A DNA stretch of 64,000 bases from Cryptomeria japonica (lineage: Eukaryota > Streptophyta > Pinopsida > Cupressales > Cupressaceae), in assembly GCF_030272615.1 (NCBI RefSeq), contig NC_081410.1, forward strand, positions 509,575,442 to 509,639,441. Direction: 5' to 3'. The stretch's first letter is position 1. The number at the start of each line of letters is the position of its first letter. The translations under genes and the position numbers were made by a program. The notes under the pieces were generated by a model that saw only the letters and a program-made list of their open reading frames with translations, was not told the origin of the DNA and did not search any database. Of the stretch, positions 33,768-45,586 are shown in pieces.

Positions 33768-36700
33768 TTACAAGTCTCTTTCTGACTCAGCAGCCTTTTT
33801 AGTTGGTAGCTCTTCTGCAATACCCTCTAACTGTCCTGGAGCATCTTCCAACTGATCTGGAGCATCTTCTTCTTGCACCATATATTTCTTGGACCACTCT
33901 TGGAAAAGATCAATAGTAGGCCATGAGTGACCAATAAGACTTTTATTCAACTTTAATAACTTTTTCCAAGCGTTCCTCACTTTCCTTACCTCTGACTCCA
34001 AAAACCCATAATGTGATTTGATATTCTCTATTTCCTCAATTGTTTTAACAAACAGTGAGGTGTCATCTTTATTAATTATTTCATTTACCCTAAAGGATAA
34101 ATTAGCCCCTAACTCATCTAGCCATACCTATTTATCTTTCAACTGATTTTGATTGACAAAACCTCCAGGAAGCAATGCAAATTTATGCTCGGTATACTCT
34201 TTCCTATACAAGTTGGCCTTCCTCTCCACATTATCTCTTCCTTATACCACCTTTGTCGAATGATTAGTCAACTCACATGTGGACTTAATAATCACATCAA
34301 ACCCAACTTCATCATATGATGCAAACATCAGTTCTAGGTCCACTTCTTTGGGCAACCATTTATTCAGAATGGGCTCTAAAATAGCCGTGTCCTCATTTAA
34401 CTCACTAAGAGTGTCCAAGATCCTCTTCATATTTATGTGTACTATGGGAGCATCAACTTTATTAGCAAAACCCAAAATTGTAGCCTTTATCTTCTCTTCA
34501 TATTTGTTTGCAAATAAGGACTGAGCCTGTTCCATCTTCTCAAATTCATGTTGATAGGTGTCAGCTGGTTGAAAACCAAAAAGCATAGCAGGAGGGAATT
34601 CTATGATGGGACTAGTAGGAGGAGGTCTTGCTAGAGATGAAAAGATTACCAAGGTAGAGGACTCACCTCCTTGGTATTGTCCCATCAGCTGACTTTGAAG
34701 CTTGGCAATGGTATTGTCCCTGCTAGCTACATCTTTCTTTGCTTCATTATAAGCCTTTAGAACTGTCTCCAATTTGATTTGAAGATCAGCACTTTCTTTT
34801 GCTTCCTTCTCTGCTACTGCTACATTAAACTTAGCAGTCTCCAAAACAGTACTAGCTGCTTCCACTACCCCTATGTCCTGGACTCTCCTGACTATCATTC
34901 CTCCTAAGAGATTAGACTCTGAGGTGTCCTTCCTTCTTCTACCCTCATCTCTTTTAAGGGACCACATTACTAGAGAGGCATCATCTTTGCTAAATACAAC
35001 TCCTTTTATTGGCTTGGTTTCCTTTCTGACTGCTTCCAGGTCCAATGCATCAGCTATATCCCATTCAGGGAGAATTAGCACACTGGATTTTGAAACCATT
35101 TCCCTTCTAGCCTCAGGAGTGATGTCTTTGAATTCAGCCATCATCTCTTGTTTAACCTCTTCTTCTATTGAATTTGTATCTTTATGAGGCTTTTCACTTA
35201 TTCTTTTTGCACATCTGATCTTGAAATGATCAATATTCTATTTCCATAGAAACTGCATGAAAGCACTTGATGCAACAAAATTGTTGTTAGCTAGGAATTC
35301 TTCACTAGCTTGCTTGATAGTGATGTCCAACTCTTTTCCTTGTAGCTCACCATCAGTTATGTCCATTTCAGCACTGGGTGGCTCCTTTGGCATTCCTTCT
35401 TGAGTCTCATTGTAGGTGTATGCAATTTCACCTTGACTCCCTAATTGTAATATTTTCTCTACCATAGCTTTCTCATCTCCTATATGAATTGGGGACTAAG
35501 AGGGAGAGTACTGAGGGTCATCAGTTTCAATTTCTTTTCCTACCCTCTGCCTTTTTGGTGAATCTTGGATCTCTATAATATCTTCAATGGCCCTCTTCCC
35601 TTTGGAAGTAGAAGGTTCACCTGACACTAGCATCATCAAAGTGTATTTAGATTTCTTTTGCATTATATAGTTACTTGGTGGAACAACCTTGGCAAAGGAG
35701 GGCTTGGATAGGACCAATTTAGCCCTCTCAAGATCATTCTGCATTACGACCTCTCTCTTTTCCTTCGGGGTTTGCATTAAATCATCAAAATAAAGAATCA
35801 AGAATTTAATCTTTTCCTCAAATGGGGTAAAACTAGAAAGAGGATCATAGCTAGAATCAAATTGGTGGATGAATTCAAGGGCTCTCTTGTAGGCAATACA
35901 CTTCTCCTTCCTTAGCTACTTCTTATCTAGACTGAATTCATTCCTAATTAGACCTTCAAGGAACTGGAATTGTTGAGGCCTGATCTTACAAACTGCCCTA
36001 TTACTGAACATGCCATTGAAAAAATCTTCATGGTCTACACACCCCGATACTGTAGTTGATAACATGTATGGCTTGAAGAATTATTCAAAGCACTTCCATC
36101 CACCTTTGGTTATTACAAAGTGATGAGCCATTGTGATGGTTGGGAAAATTGTCCCTTTACCCCTGTTGGTCAACTCAGCTTCCTGCAGTCCACCAATCTG
36201 CCTCAGTACTTCTGCAATTCCTATTTTTAATGGCACTTGATAGGGCAGTAAATAAAGGGTCCCTCTGAAACAAAATACTTTGAGAACAATAGAGACTGGA
36301 TACAAATACATATCTCCCTAGTTATGAACAATCTAGATGTCCTCTGCAAAATCTTTGGGCCTAAGGAATTCCAAGAGAGCCTCGGGAATCCTAGTGTTTT
36401 TTGCACATAACAACACTCTAATCTTAGATGCAAAGCATCTATCAAACTTCAAATAACTCGCATCCTCTCTATCCCAAGATACAATAGTACTCCATAATTG
36501 AACTGGCATCTCCTCTTTATCCATGACCTTAACCAGGTCCATCTCTTTTGCAAAATAATCTGCCCCTTTGAAAAGAAACATATGCATCAACAAGGAATAC
36601 CATCCAAATGGCTTGTCTACCTTACCATTTTTAACTCCTACTAGGTCTGCATGGATAGCATCAGTGAGGAAAGGAGAAAAGTCAAATGTTATGGCCAAGA

Positions 36701-37439
36701 AAGGGTTCAAAATTTGGGCAATCATTAACATATAATGCACTAACATGTTTTTCTCAGCATCTTCCCCAAAAAATTGACATAGTTTCTAGTACATACCCTT
36801 AGCTCTCAAGGTAAACAGATTCAAAGAAAATGGCTCCATTGTGCTAGGGCCTACAACTATTAATCCTCCTATTTTGACAAAGATTTCTCTCAATGGGCCA
36901 CTCCTAAGATGATCTCTTTGGGCATTGTAAACTTGGGTTAATGCCTCAAAATCAATAGGCTCAAGATTGATCGAAGCTTCACTAAGCTTGAAAACATTTC
37001 TAAATTCTTCATCCTTGATTTCAACAAGGGTTGATCCCTTTATGTTTTTGATGCATCTAGCAGCAGGGTCATAACTTTGTGCAATTAAGGTCAACAAATC
37101 AACGTCCATGAACACACAAGGGACCACAAGTTTTCCCAAATCTAAATCCCAGATACTATTCATAGGGGAAGAGGCATGTCTCTGACCAAAACCCACCTTA
37201 AACAAGCCGAGACTGAATATCCCTATTTCAGGGTCCCTCAACCAATTTCCTTTATCATATAAACCATCCGCAATTTTCAGATAGGGGTTCTTTGGTACTA
37301 ACTCCCTAGCTCTAGCCCCAACATTGGTCAACATGGTTAACTGCTCAAAAAAATCATCAAAAATATTTCGGTCTTGGTAATTTACCTTCCCTATTAATTC
37401 TCTTCTGGGTTCCATTTTAAAAGTATGTGACTGAGCCAA
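33768..37439 (-). pseudogene. LTR-resident ORF of element B, 5' LTR copy
   Basis: Better preserved than the 3' LTR copy. The first ORF (36786-37439) is 217 codons and intact: MAQSHTFKMEPRRELIGKVN, DLGKLVVPCVFMDVDLLTLI, IDFEALTQVYNAQRDHLRSG. Next comes 36333-36746 (MLIAQ-type start, KPFGWYSLLMHMFLFKGADY, SWDREDASYLKFDRCF), then LPYQVPLKIGIAEVLRQIGG, a basic patch SPKRQRVGKE (about 35550), and a 300-codon ORF (34242-35144). That ORF has TPEARREMVSKSSVLILPEW, a coiled-coil-like part AEKEAKESADLQIKLETVLK and a Pro-rich spacer. The last part (33768-34001) ends in an acidic stretch and ESERDL. Stops at GMY-TAG and KVV-TAA are shared with the other LTR. Unknown protein; no enzyme motif, signal peptide or membrane segment seen. 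Confidence 0.75.
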
Positions 37440-37809
37440 TTATGAATCAAAACAATGTTATAACAGCAGAAGACCACAATTCAACAATCTTTAAGCAAAG
37501 GGTAAACAAAGAACAAGGGAACTAGATTTTAGCTCGAAGCAACTTTGCTCTGCACCAGGGCTCTCTGCAACTACTTCTATGGAATGATACCCTCATTCAA
37601 TTGATGCAGGAACATATACGGTAATTTGGCTCCTTAACTGCAACATTAACACCGCATGCTTTGGCCTTCCCGTCAGAATTGAATTCATGCAAGAATTCAA
37701 AAAGTTGGCTCCAATGGGTCCGAACAACTTTGAGTATTTTTTCCTTTTCTTCTTTCATTGTTTTGCAGAGCATAAAGCGCTTGCAGGTTCATCTAATGAG
37801 ATCACACGG

Positions 37810-38990
37810 ATCGTCTGATCAACTGAAACTTGATCGACTTTTAGATTTTGACTTTTCCTCATTTGGCAATTGACTAAAAAACCTTTTTGCTATTTCACGA
37901 TAGGTAACCATCTTGTATCTTGTCCTTGCGAAACTGCACTAACCATCCGATCAACTAAAACTTGATTGGTCTTTACTCTGTCTTAACCTTGCGGTTTATA
38001 TTACTAACCATGCTCAAATCAGTTACCGCTAACCTTTTTTGCCATTTCATAAATGGTAACAAGCTCACATCTTTGGGTTGCAAAATAATGCCCGCCGTTA
38101 GATCTTTCTTTAGATGCTCGTCCCTTATCAAACTATTAGAACCTGTAGACGTGGGCCCTCTGAATCAGTGCTTTCCACTTTGGCATTCAATCCCTTTTGG
38201 ACTGATGTGTCAACCTCTTACTTTCTAAAAGACTTCAGTGGGATCCACTTCTTTCATTGCCACCTGTGTTTGACAGGTCACCTCTTTTCTTCGGTTTACA
38301 TCACTCTGTTTGTCAGGCCCACCACCTTGTCACCGAGTTTGTTCTTTGACTTACGTGATCTGGAAGCCACATGTAACTTTCTTATTTGTAATCCATACCA
38401 CCTGGACTGTTCATTGGAATGCCATGTCATTTCGTCATTTCGCAAAAGCTATCTTTCGAGCAACTTTGGGCCACAAATGAATGCAGGCAATTGATTATTC
38501 TGAGAACTACTCACTCTTTACTCATTAGAAAACCTACCGGCTTCTAGAACCTGCCACAATTTTTTGCTATTTCGCAATAGTTAAAACATGTGCACTTTGA
38601 TCTCATGAAATAACGAGGGCCATCCGATCAGATAAAACATGATCGTTCTTTAATCTTCAGTCTAAGTTTGGACGTTGGTCCCACGAAAACCACGTGGGCC
38701 ATTAGATCTCAGGGACTCGCACTACTATTACTCTTTCTATGAACCACTTCTTCTGAGCCCACAATCTTTTTGCCATTTCACAACTTATAAACCACGGGCA
38801 CCTCCCGACTGCGAATCAACATGAGCCGTTGATCTCTTTGCAAACTGATTGCCCTTTAGCCAAGGGAGAAGTCCTCATTGCTGGGTCCCACCAAACCTTT
38901 TCACTATTTTGCAATAGGTAACTTTCAGGCATGTTGAGTTCCCGAATCCATGCAGGTCGTCCAATTGACTGAGAGTTGATCGACTTTTAC
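37810..38990. repeat. Dyad-motif tandem array in element B 5' LTR
   Basis: The same array as at 24080-25245, for example CTATTTCACGATAGG at 37890-37904 and the GATCAA / TTGATC dyad at about 37815. It precedes the LTR-resident ORF and would lie in the promoter-side (U3) part of the LTR. The unit around 24890-24960 is shortened in this copy. Confidence 0.7.
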
Positions 38991-39280
38991 AAGGCCCGAC
39001 GAACATTAGAAAAGGTAGATTTAAAGGGACCACCTAGGTAAATAGCAATGAGGGGAACACTTTGCACGACAAAAGGACCCATCACTTAAGTGAATAAAGT
39101 AACGCAGGATTAGAAACCAGAGTTTTATTCTCAAATATTGAAGCGACTTAAAACCTAAAACCCTAAACTCCTTAGGACTTAAAACAATTTTGAAGCAATT
39201 AGGGCATACCAGACTCAAAATTTTTAAAAACCTAGCCAATTATGGACTAAGAACATCCATTTTTTAAAACAGTGATAACA

Positions 39281-39285
39281 ACCAG
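39281..39285. repeat. Target-site duplication of element B, right copy (ACCAG)
   Basis: Matches AGCAG at 18979-18983 with one change. Confidence 0.75.
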
Positions 39286-39820
39286 CAGGTGATTTTGATT
39301 ACATAGTGTCTTAGAGAGGCACAATATAGGAAGAAGAAGTATGCAGATGTGAAGAGGATAGACCAGAGCTTCATGGTTGGGGACAAATTCTTCCTGAGAG
39401 TGTGACTGCATAAGATTCCAATCTGTTATGGAAAGGGTTCTAAGGCCGCATCTCACTTTGTCAAACCATTTGAGATCTTTGAGAGGATAGGACTAGTTGC
39501 TTATCACCTAGCTTTGCCACCTATCCTGTCACACATCCATGATGTGTTTCATGTATCAGTTTTGAGGAAGTATATCTATCATGAGTCTCATATATTTAGA
39601 TTGGGATGCATTGCAGGTGGAGTCAGACGGGCAGCTAGCTTTGGAGCCCATTTGCATTTTGGCTCGCCAAATGTTGGCCCTTCAAGGTCAAGAGTTGGAC
39701 TAGGTTAGGGTCCAGTGGGATTGCTACGATGAGGTTACAGCTTCATGGGAGGACACAACACATACGAGATCACAATACCCTCATCTTTTTGATGAACTCC
39801 AGGAGGAAGTTCATGCCTAG
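39286..39820 (+). pseudogene. Element A integrase C-terminal part with chromodomain-like end
   Basis: Continuation of the integrase gene interrupted at 18983. It reads CLREAQYRKKKYADVKRIDQ, SFMVGDKFFLRV, GKGSKAASHFVKPFEIFERI, VAYHLALPP and IHDVFHVSVLRKY. After a frameshift near 39600 the end reads VQWDCYDEVTASWEDTT and QYPHLFDELQEEVHA, then TAG at 39818-39820. W-D-x-Y-x-x-x-x-x-SWE resembles the core of a chromodomain, which in chromoviruses steers insertion toward certain chromatin; that role is inferred here. Confidence 0.85.
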
Positions 39821-39830
39821 AGGGGGAGGG
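39821..39830 (+). other. Polypurine tract of element A
   Basis: AGGGGGAGGG lies between the stop codon of pol and the 3' LTR start at 39831, the expected place for the plus-strand primer. Confidence 0.9.
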
Positions 39831-42800
39831 TGTGAGGCCCTACCCCGACCCATCCTAGCATTTCAATGATTTTCATGTTGGAACTATTATGGATGCTTTA
39901 TTTTTATTCATTATGGATATAGAACTTTATATGATCCCAGGATTGGATAACATTGATATATTGATGCTTCATTTCTATGCATTATGGATATACAATTTTA
40001 TATGATTCTACGATAGGATAACATTGAGATGGTGTATGTCATTTATTTGATTTGCAGAACTTTATTATGATGCTAGAAATATGATGCATATCTTATGAAT
40101 GGATTAAATTTATGAGGATTATGATAAATTTCTTATGTGGTTTGCTTTGATATATGGTAAATTGAGTTGTATGATGTCGATTGTATGCAGAGTGATTAAT
40201 TTGTATTCTTAATTATGTGTTTAATATTATATGAGGCTATTTGGGAATTACTAATGTGTAATTGAGGTGTATAGGAAAATTATCCATGTCACCATGGAAA
40301 CATTATGGAGAATCAAACCTAGACCTATGTACGTCTGTAAACCTAGGGGTTGTCTATTTGGAGAGACAACACCCTGTTTGTATCGTATTTTATTCAGAAA
40401 CGTAAATGCTTGCATGTGTGTTAAATTGTATTTATTTGTTTGTTTAAATCCTACAAAGAGACAATTTCCATGTGTATATTTGTGATGTGGAATTCCTTTT
40501 GTAGTGTCACTTGACACATATGTTGTATGTTGAGTTGGCATTGTCATGTCACTTTCTGAGAAATTTATTTTACCAATGATATATTTCCAAATTATCCTTG
40601 AAGACCCCAAGTAAATCTAGGATAGTGATCCATTAGGAGGGTCAACTCAGAGTTGACCCGTAGGTAAACTTTGGGTGGACTTTCAAAGGGTTGAACCAAC
40701 TCTTAGAGTCACTTTTGGAGCAATTTTAGTGGGCCCTATGGTGTACCTATGGATGAAGGCCAAATTTGGCCATGTGTCCACTCCCTAGGACTTGTTTAAC
40801 CTCCCAAAAAAGTTGATTTCCCAATATGGCCGAATTTCATCTTTAGGAGAGCTATCCTTGGTTAGATAACCTTCTTGGTATGTGTCATTCCTCTTCCCCA
40901 TTCCATTCCGCTTTTTGAGGTGCCTTGGTTAGGGAGTGTGTAAGACCTAGGGAAGACCAACCAATGGGAGCTCTCACTCTATCCAAGAGGCTAGAAGGAG
41001 TAAGAGAAGCCTTCTTAGGCAAGGGATTGAGACTTAGGAAGTTAATCACCCACTCTCCATCTTTGGAGACTAGATCTTACAGTTTTGAAACAAGTTTTGA
41101 ATAGAATTTTTGGCTAAGTGATGAAGAAAAGAAGTGTGGATTTGGGTTGCTCTTCTCCAAACTATCCCTAGTAAACGCTTGGCAGAATTCAAGGTTGGTT
41201 CAATCTCCTACTTTGTATGTTGAAAATTTGTTTGAAAGATTGCTTGAATGTAGTTGTTTTCTTCCATTGTGTTTTATATGTGAAAATATATATATGTGAT
41301 CTTTCTCTTATTTTTGGTATGCATTTACTTGTGTTTTGGGATTATCGAAGGCCATCTTACCCTTGGGAGGGTAGAATGGTCTTGGGGGTGGAAGGTTGTT
41401 TGATAGCCTTAGAGGGAGAGGCTCTCTTTAAGAGAGTGATCTCAAGGGCTTTTTTATGTGACCCTTGCTGCATAGTTATGTTTATGTATTTGGGGGTCAT
41501 AAGGGGAGATATTATGACATGTATGCCTTGGGGGTCATAAGGATGTTGAGTCGAGATGGATTTGTGATGTGTTTTTGGTTGCCATGAGATGGCTTGTGAT
41601 CTACTATCTTCCAGTTCTCCTCAAGGTACTTGGTCCACTTCCACCCATCAAAAAAAAAATCACATTATGTGATGATGTTCATCCTTGGGATGAGAATGTG
41701 TTTGTTTAAGTTTTACATGCTTGCATGTGTATTGTTTGAGTGTAACCAATCTAGGTCTTGGATCTACAAGCTTGGGGTGGCTTCTAGTAAGCCTAGGTTG
41801 GAAGGTGAGCCCTCCATGGTCACAACCTTAAGAGTTTGTATTGCAGGTTGCTTTGGGGAGGGATTGAAGGAAAAACTTGATATGGTCTTGTTGATTCTAT
41901 TTTAGTTGCAGAGATGAAAGAGAAGAGTTTTTTTTTTTTTTTTTTTTAAAAGAAATGTATTTACTTATTTAAGTCCTCATTTATTAGGAATGAGAGGCTA
42001 GTTGGGTATTTCACCCATTTGTAAAGTTGACATATTTTATTCAAATTATTCTTATAAGAAATGTATTCTTTTGTTAAGTTGATATTGCAAAATGTGGTTA
42101 AATGGATATTAGAGGAATAATAGTTCTGCATTTTTAATATTTCTAAGTTTTTTCTAGACTATATCAATGTTGTTGTCATTTATTTATCTCTGTCATTTAT
42201 TCAAAAAAAAAAATGCAGAAAGTATAATGGAAATATTATGAAGTAGAAAAGAAGGAATGTTTGTAAGATAAAAATAAATATTTAGTCCTAGTTATTTATT
42301 TATTCCAAATGCAAGTATGGTTAAATAAACAATAGAAGTATAACAGTTTTGCATTGTACATAATGATAATGTTTTAAAGTGTTTTCTAGACTATTTTAGT
42401 GTTGCTGTAATTTTATTTACTTCTTTCATTTATTCAAAAAAAATGCAAAAAATAAAAGTAGATAAAATAATATTTTCCTATAGTCAACTATTAGAAATTT
42501 AAAATGAAAAGAAATACATTAAATCTAGCCTACAATATTCTGCTTTAATGTTCTTATGAAACATTTATTGTATTGTTGTTCTATTTTTGCCTTTTGATAG
42601 TCATTATTTTATGATATCCCTACATAATGAAAAGTTAGAGAAACATTACATTCATTTAAATAAGCATATTGAAACGTATAAATATATAATTATATATGTA
42701 CATACATTATTTCTCCTATGTGCAAGTTAAGAAAAAGGAAAGAAAAAAAAAGGGATTGAAATGTATATCTATTTATATGCTGTCATTATTGACATTATAT

Positions 42801-43191
42801 TTATTGCTCAATTGATTATTAAATTTTAATAATCTAAAGGTTAGGAATTAATTTAATTAATTCCTAGAGAAATTAAAAGATTATTTGAGATTAATAATAT
42901 CTCTTGTCAATTTAGTTAGAGATTTTTGTTAAATTAATCTATTAATTAATGAAATAATAATGATTCTTTTGGAGAATCTATTTCCACATTTAATTTATTT
43001 TTGCATGCTTGATTAAGTTAATTAGATTAACTTCAGTAGAAAAGCTCTTTTAAATTTCCAAAATTTAAACATAGATAAGACAAGACTTATTATTGTTTTT
43101 TTTATTATAGCCTAGTTAGTTTTATTAGGTTGTTTTAAAAAAATTTAAAAAAATTGTTGTCCCGTTTTTGCCCAAAAGTTTGGGCATGACA
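39831..43191 (+). repeat. Element A 3' LTR (3361 bp)
   Basis: Collinear with the 5' LTR except that about 990 bases of the 5' copy (13246-14238) are replaced here by about 40 unrelated bases (about 42752-42792). It also contains a T-run near 41929-41947. It ends GGGCATGACA, followed by the GCTTC target duplication. Confidence 0.9.
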
Positions 43192-43550
43192 GCTTCTCAT
43201 GATAATTGCATCTTCATCCGATGGGATTAATGTTGTTCTGTAACCTCACAACATACCAGTGACTTGTTCATTCTTCTCCTCCACTGTTGATGTGATTCAC
43301 GTAATATTTTTCCTCTTCATCACAAACAACCGATCAAAACACCTTTCTAACTCATCACACAAGTCAGGCACTAATCTTGTGTACTGGTGACTCCTGAGGT
43401 CATCTTCTTTATCTTAACTAGTGTTCTAGAACACAAGGTGATATCCAAGATATCACATCCCATACTCCTCTATAGTAGTGTTGCGCGACCATCTCTTCTA
43501 CTGGTGGTCATCCCATACCGGTTGACATCAATGACAACATAATGCCAACA
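43192..43550 (-). repeat. Element C 3' LTR, second part
   Basis: Begins with the duplicated GCTTC and aligns with 49050-49407 of the other LTR, ending ATAATGCCAACA. It completes the LTR broken at 10316. Confidence 0.9.
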
Positions 43551-43775
43551 ATCTCCCCCTTTGGCATTGATGTCAACTAATGTAGTATCTAACATACTAC
43601 ATAGTCTTTCTCCCCCTTACTATGATCCATGGATCCACACACATATGTAGTATGTGGTATACTAAAAAATCATTCTCCCCCTTTGACAACAATGGCAAAG
43701 GGCACTATCAAGATAATATTTCTCTTTGTATGTATTGGTTGCTGACAAAATACTTTCTCCCCCTTTGTCTTCATT
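43551..43775 (-). other. Polypurine tract region of element C, repeated tracts
   Basis: On the minus strand AAAGGGGGAGATT lies directly before the 3' LTR. Three more AAGGGGGAGA-like tracts follow within 225 bases (about 43609-43618, 43674-43685, 43757-43768). Only the LTR-adjacent tract would be the normal plus-strand primer. Confidence 0.75.
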
Positions 43776-45060
43776 GGATGTAACACTTCCTTTGATACCA
43801 CTTGTTATCTTGTCACCAATTGTTACATCTTCTCAAGTCACAACACTTAATATGGGGGTCTTAACCATCAACTGACACCAATTGAGTATGTAGGTCTAAT
43901 CCTATTTGATAGAGCACTCAATTGCAGAAGAACTGATACCAACTATTAACGTGTCAGTGAATACTACTCACCTACCAGTTAATCTACAACACCTTTACAA
44001 TTTCCATCTTGTGTAGTTTGGGCAGTCAGTATCCTTACAAGTTCAAGAAAGCCAGCTCTTCATCGTGAGCACTTGAACTCCCCCTCAGTCATACATCTAA
44101 GGTTCTTATCTTCGATCAAGTACACTACTGGGACTCCAAACTTTTCCATATACCGGTTCAGTTGTGCATAAGTGATCATTTGATGATCCTTCAACTCCAT
44201 TGTATCCACCATAGCCAATGACATGATCTTGGATCTACACAATGTCAGAAAATGTTATCTTCATGACAAGAATTAAACTCATTAGCCCAAAAACATGCAT
44301 GCCTGCATAAACAACCATGGGGCCAACATATGTTAATCAAGTCATTTCCAGTACCACCTATGACATGAACTCCACATTCCATGCTACTGGGGCTAATGCA
44401 ATGAACTTCCAACTTCATTGTCTTACATAAACTACAAGTATCTATTAGCATACATGTCAGTAACATCCTATACATATCAGTTAACATCTAATGCCCATTG
44501 TTAACCTCCACTTCTTGTCACATGCAGTAGTGATCCATCACTAATCTATAGGTGTGTAGTCAAGGCAACATCTGCACACACTTATCTTTACTTTTTCTTC
44601 TTTCATACTGGCAACAACATGTTCTTCCATGTTTCCATCTTCACTGAGGGGGTGAATAATAAATTCAATGTACTACTCCCCCTAAGATCCTGCATCTCCT
44701 TTAGGCCTTAGGAGATACTACTTGTGTAATGAGTGCATAGTGTCGGTCCATAGTCTTCTTCCTCCATACCTGCTTGGTCTCATCTTTCTTCCCATTTTCA
44801 GACTTGGGAGAAGGTCTTTCCTTCTTCTGCTAATGGGTCCTTCCATTTCCTAATTCTACATCATAGCTAGAAATAGTGCTATAGTAGCACACCACATCCA
44901 TCCCAACTTCATGATTGGGGAATTTCTTGACATACCGATTTGACCATCTCCTTCTGGTCATGTTGTTGTGTCTAGCATCTACAACCGATGGACCTCTTTC
45001 TCCTGCAGGGACAATTCTCCTTTGGTTCTTTGCAGGTCTTTGACTTCCATATGCTCTGAA
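43776..45060. other. Element C internal region without recognisable genes
   Basis: About 1.3 kb where a copia element would carry pol. I found no RT, integrase, RNase H or protease motif in any frame. Short minus-strand ORFs (44060-44242, 44245-44487) have no recognisable motif. Confidence 0.55.
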
Positions 45061-45069
45061 TTCACATTT

Positions 45070-45324
45070 CTACAAAGAATAGTTTCTATACCGACCTTCA
45101 TATGATTTCAGGTTTCTCTTCCTGCATTCAAACATTTTATGGCCAAGACCATTGCAGTTATAACTAGGAGAGGGAACATGCATGTATCTATTCCTGGATA
45201 GATTTTTCTCATATGCATGTTGTCTATGAGATCCTATAATATTCCTTTTAGATCTAATTCTAAATTCCTCTTCCCTATGGCCATAAGCATTATATACAAA
45301 ACAATAACCAATAAATGATGGCAT
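45070..45324 (-). pseudogene. Element C gag zinc-knuckle part, broken
   Basis: An 84-codon piece with two degenerate CCHC knuckles: CFVYNAYGHREEEF, where two Cys are lost, and SYNCNGLGHKMFECRKR, where the first Cys is Ser. Zinc knuckles in gag bind element RNA. It is separated from the upstream gag by frameshifts. Confidence 0.6.
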
Positions 45325-45586
45325 ATGACTTACAAATTTATTTTACCATGCATGAGGAGATCTTACTAGTTTTGCATCTCCATTTCCTCTTCTTTGAGAA
45401 TGGATCCTTGGTTGTCCATTCTATGCAGCTTTTACATCCGATCTCTGCTTCTCCCACATTTTATTTCCCCTATGGGTGGTAGCATTTTTCTATCCTCTAC
45501 TGGTAGAGGATCTTTTTTGCTTCTTCCTTATCTTCTTGCTTCCAGTGAAGCTATCTTCTACCATCTTCCCTTTTCCTTTGGGATCC

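Larger units (their letters stand above)
18984..39280 (-). mobile_element. Element B: Tat-like Ty3/gypsy element with 6.4-kb ORF-bearing LTRs
   Basis: About 20.3 kb, minus strand: 5' LTR 32854-39280, PBS and leader, gag, protease, extra RNase H, RT, degenerate RNase H, integrase, then 3' LTR 19124-25561, with an extra 140-bp terminal piece at 18984-19123. It is flanked by AGCAG/ACCAG and lies in the integrase gene of A. Tat affinity is suggested by the second, archaeal-type RNase H, the C-x2-C-x3-H-x4-C knuckle in gag and the protease context DSGAAANVMP. Each LTR holds a long coding region on the same strand. By eye the LTRs differ at about 4-10 % of sites depending on the stretch. No clear polypurine tract abuts the 3' LTR. 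Confidence 0.9.
32854..39280 (-). repeat. Element B 5' LTR (6427 bp)
   Basis: On the minus strand it starts TGTTATCACTG (39280) and ends AACAACA (32854). It contains, in that direction, a short start, the dyad-motif array (38990-37810), the LTR-resident ORF (37439-33768) and a noncoding tail (33767-32854). Both the length and the ORF content are unusual for an LTR. Confidence 0.95.
10317..43191 (+). mobile_element. Element A: Ty3/gypsy chromovirus-like retrotransposon, split by element B
   Basis: LTRs at 10317-14631 and 39831-43191 begin TGTGAGGCCC and end GGGCATGACA (mutated at the left copy), with a GCTTC target duplication. PBS, gag with a zinc knuckle, protease, RT, RNase H and integrase follow in gypsy order on the plus strand. 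The integrase C-terminal part ends in a chromodomain-like stretch, and a polypurine tract directly abuts the 3' LTR. These are features of plant chromoviruses, probably the Tekay/Del group (inference). Without the 20.3-kb element B the copy would be about 12.6 kb. All coding parts carry stops. Confidence 0.9.

Noticed and set aside
33768-37439. Envelope-like gene in the LTR of element B
   Set aside because: No signal peptide, transmembrane segment or cleavage site could be seen, and env-like genes normally lie between pol and the 3' LTR.
41929-41947. T-run as a retroposon poly-A tail
   Set aside because: It lies within the 3' LTR of A at a place where the 5' LTR has a shorter T/A-rich run; simple slippage is enough.
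44060-44487. Two short minus-strand ORFs in element C
   Set aside because: No recognisable motif, and frames of 60-80 codons are expected by chance; not enough to call a gene.
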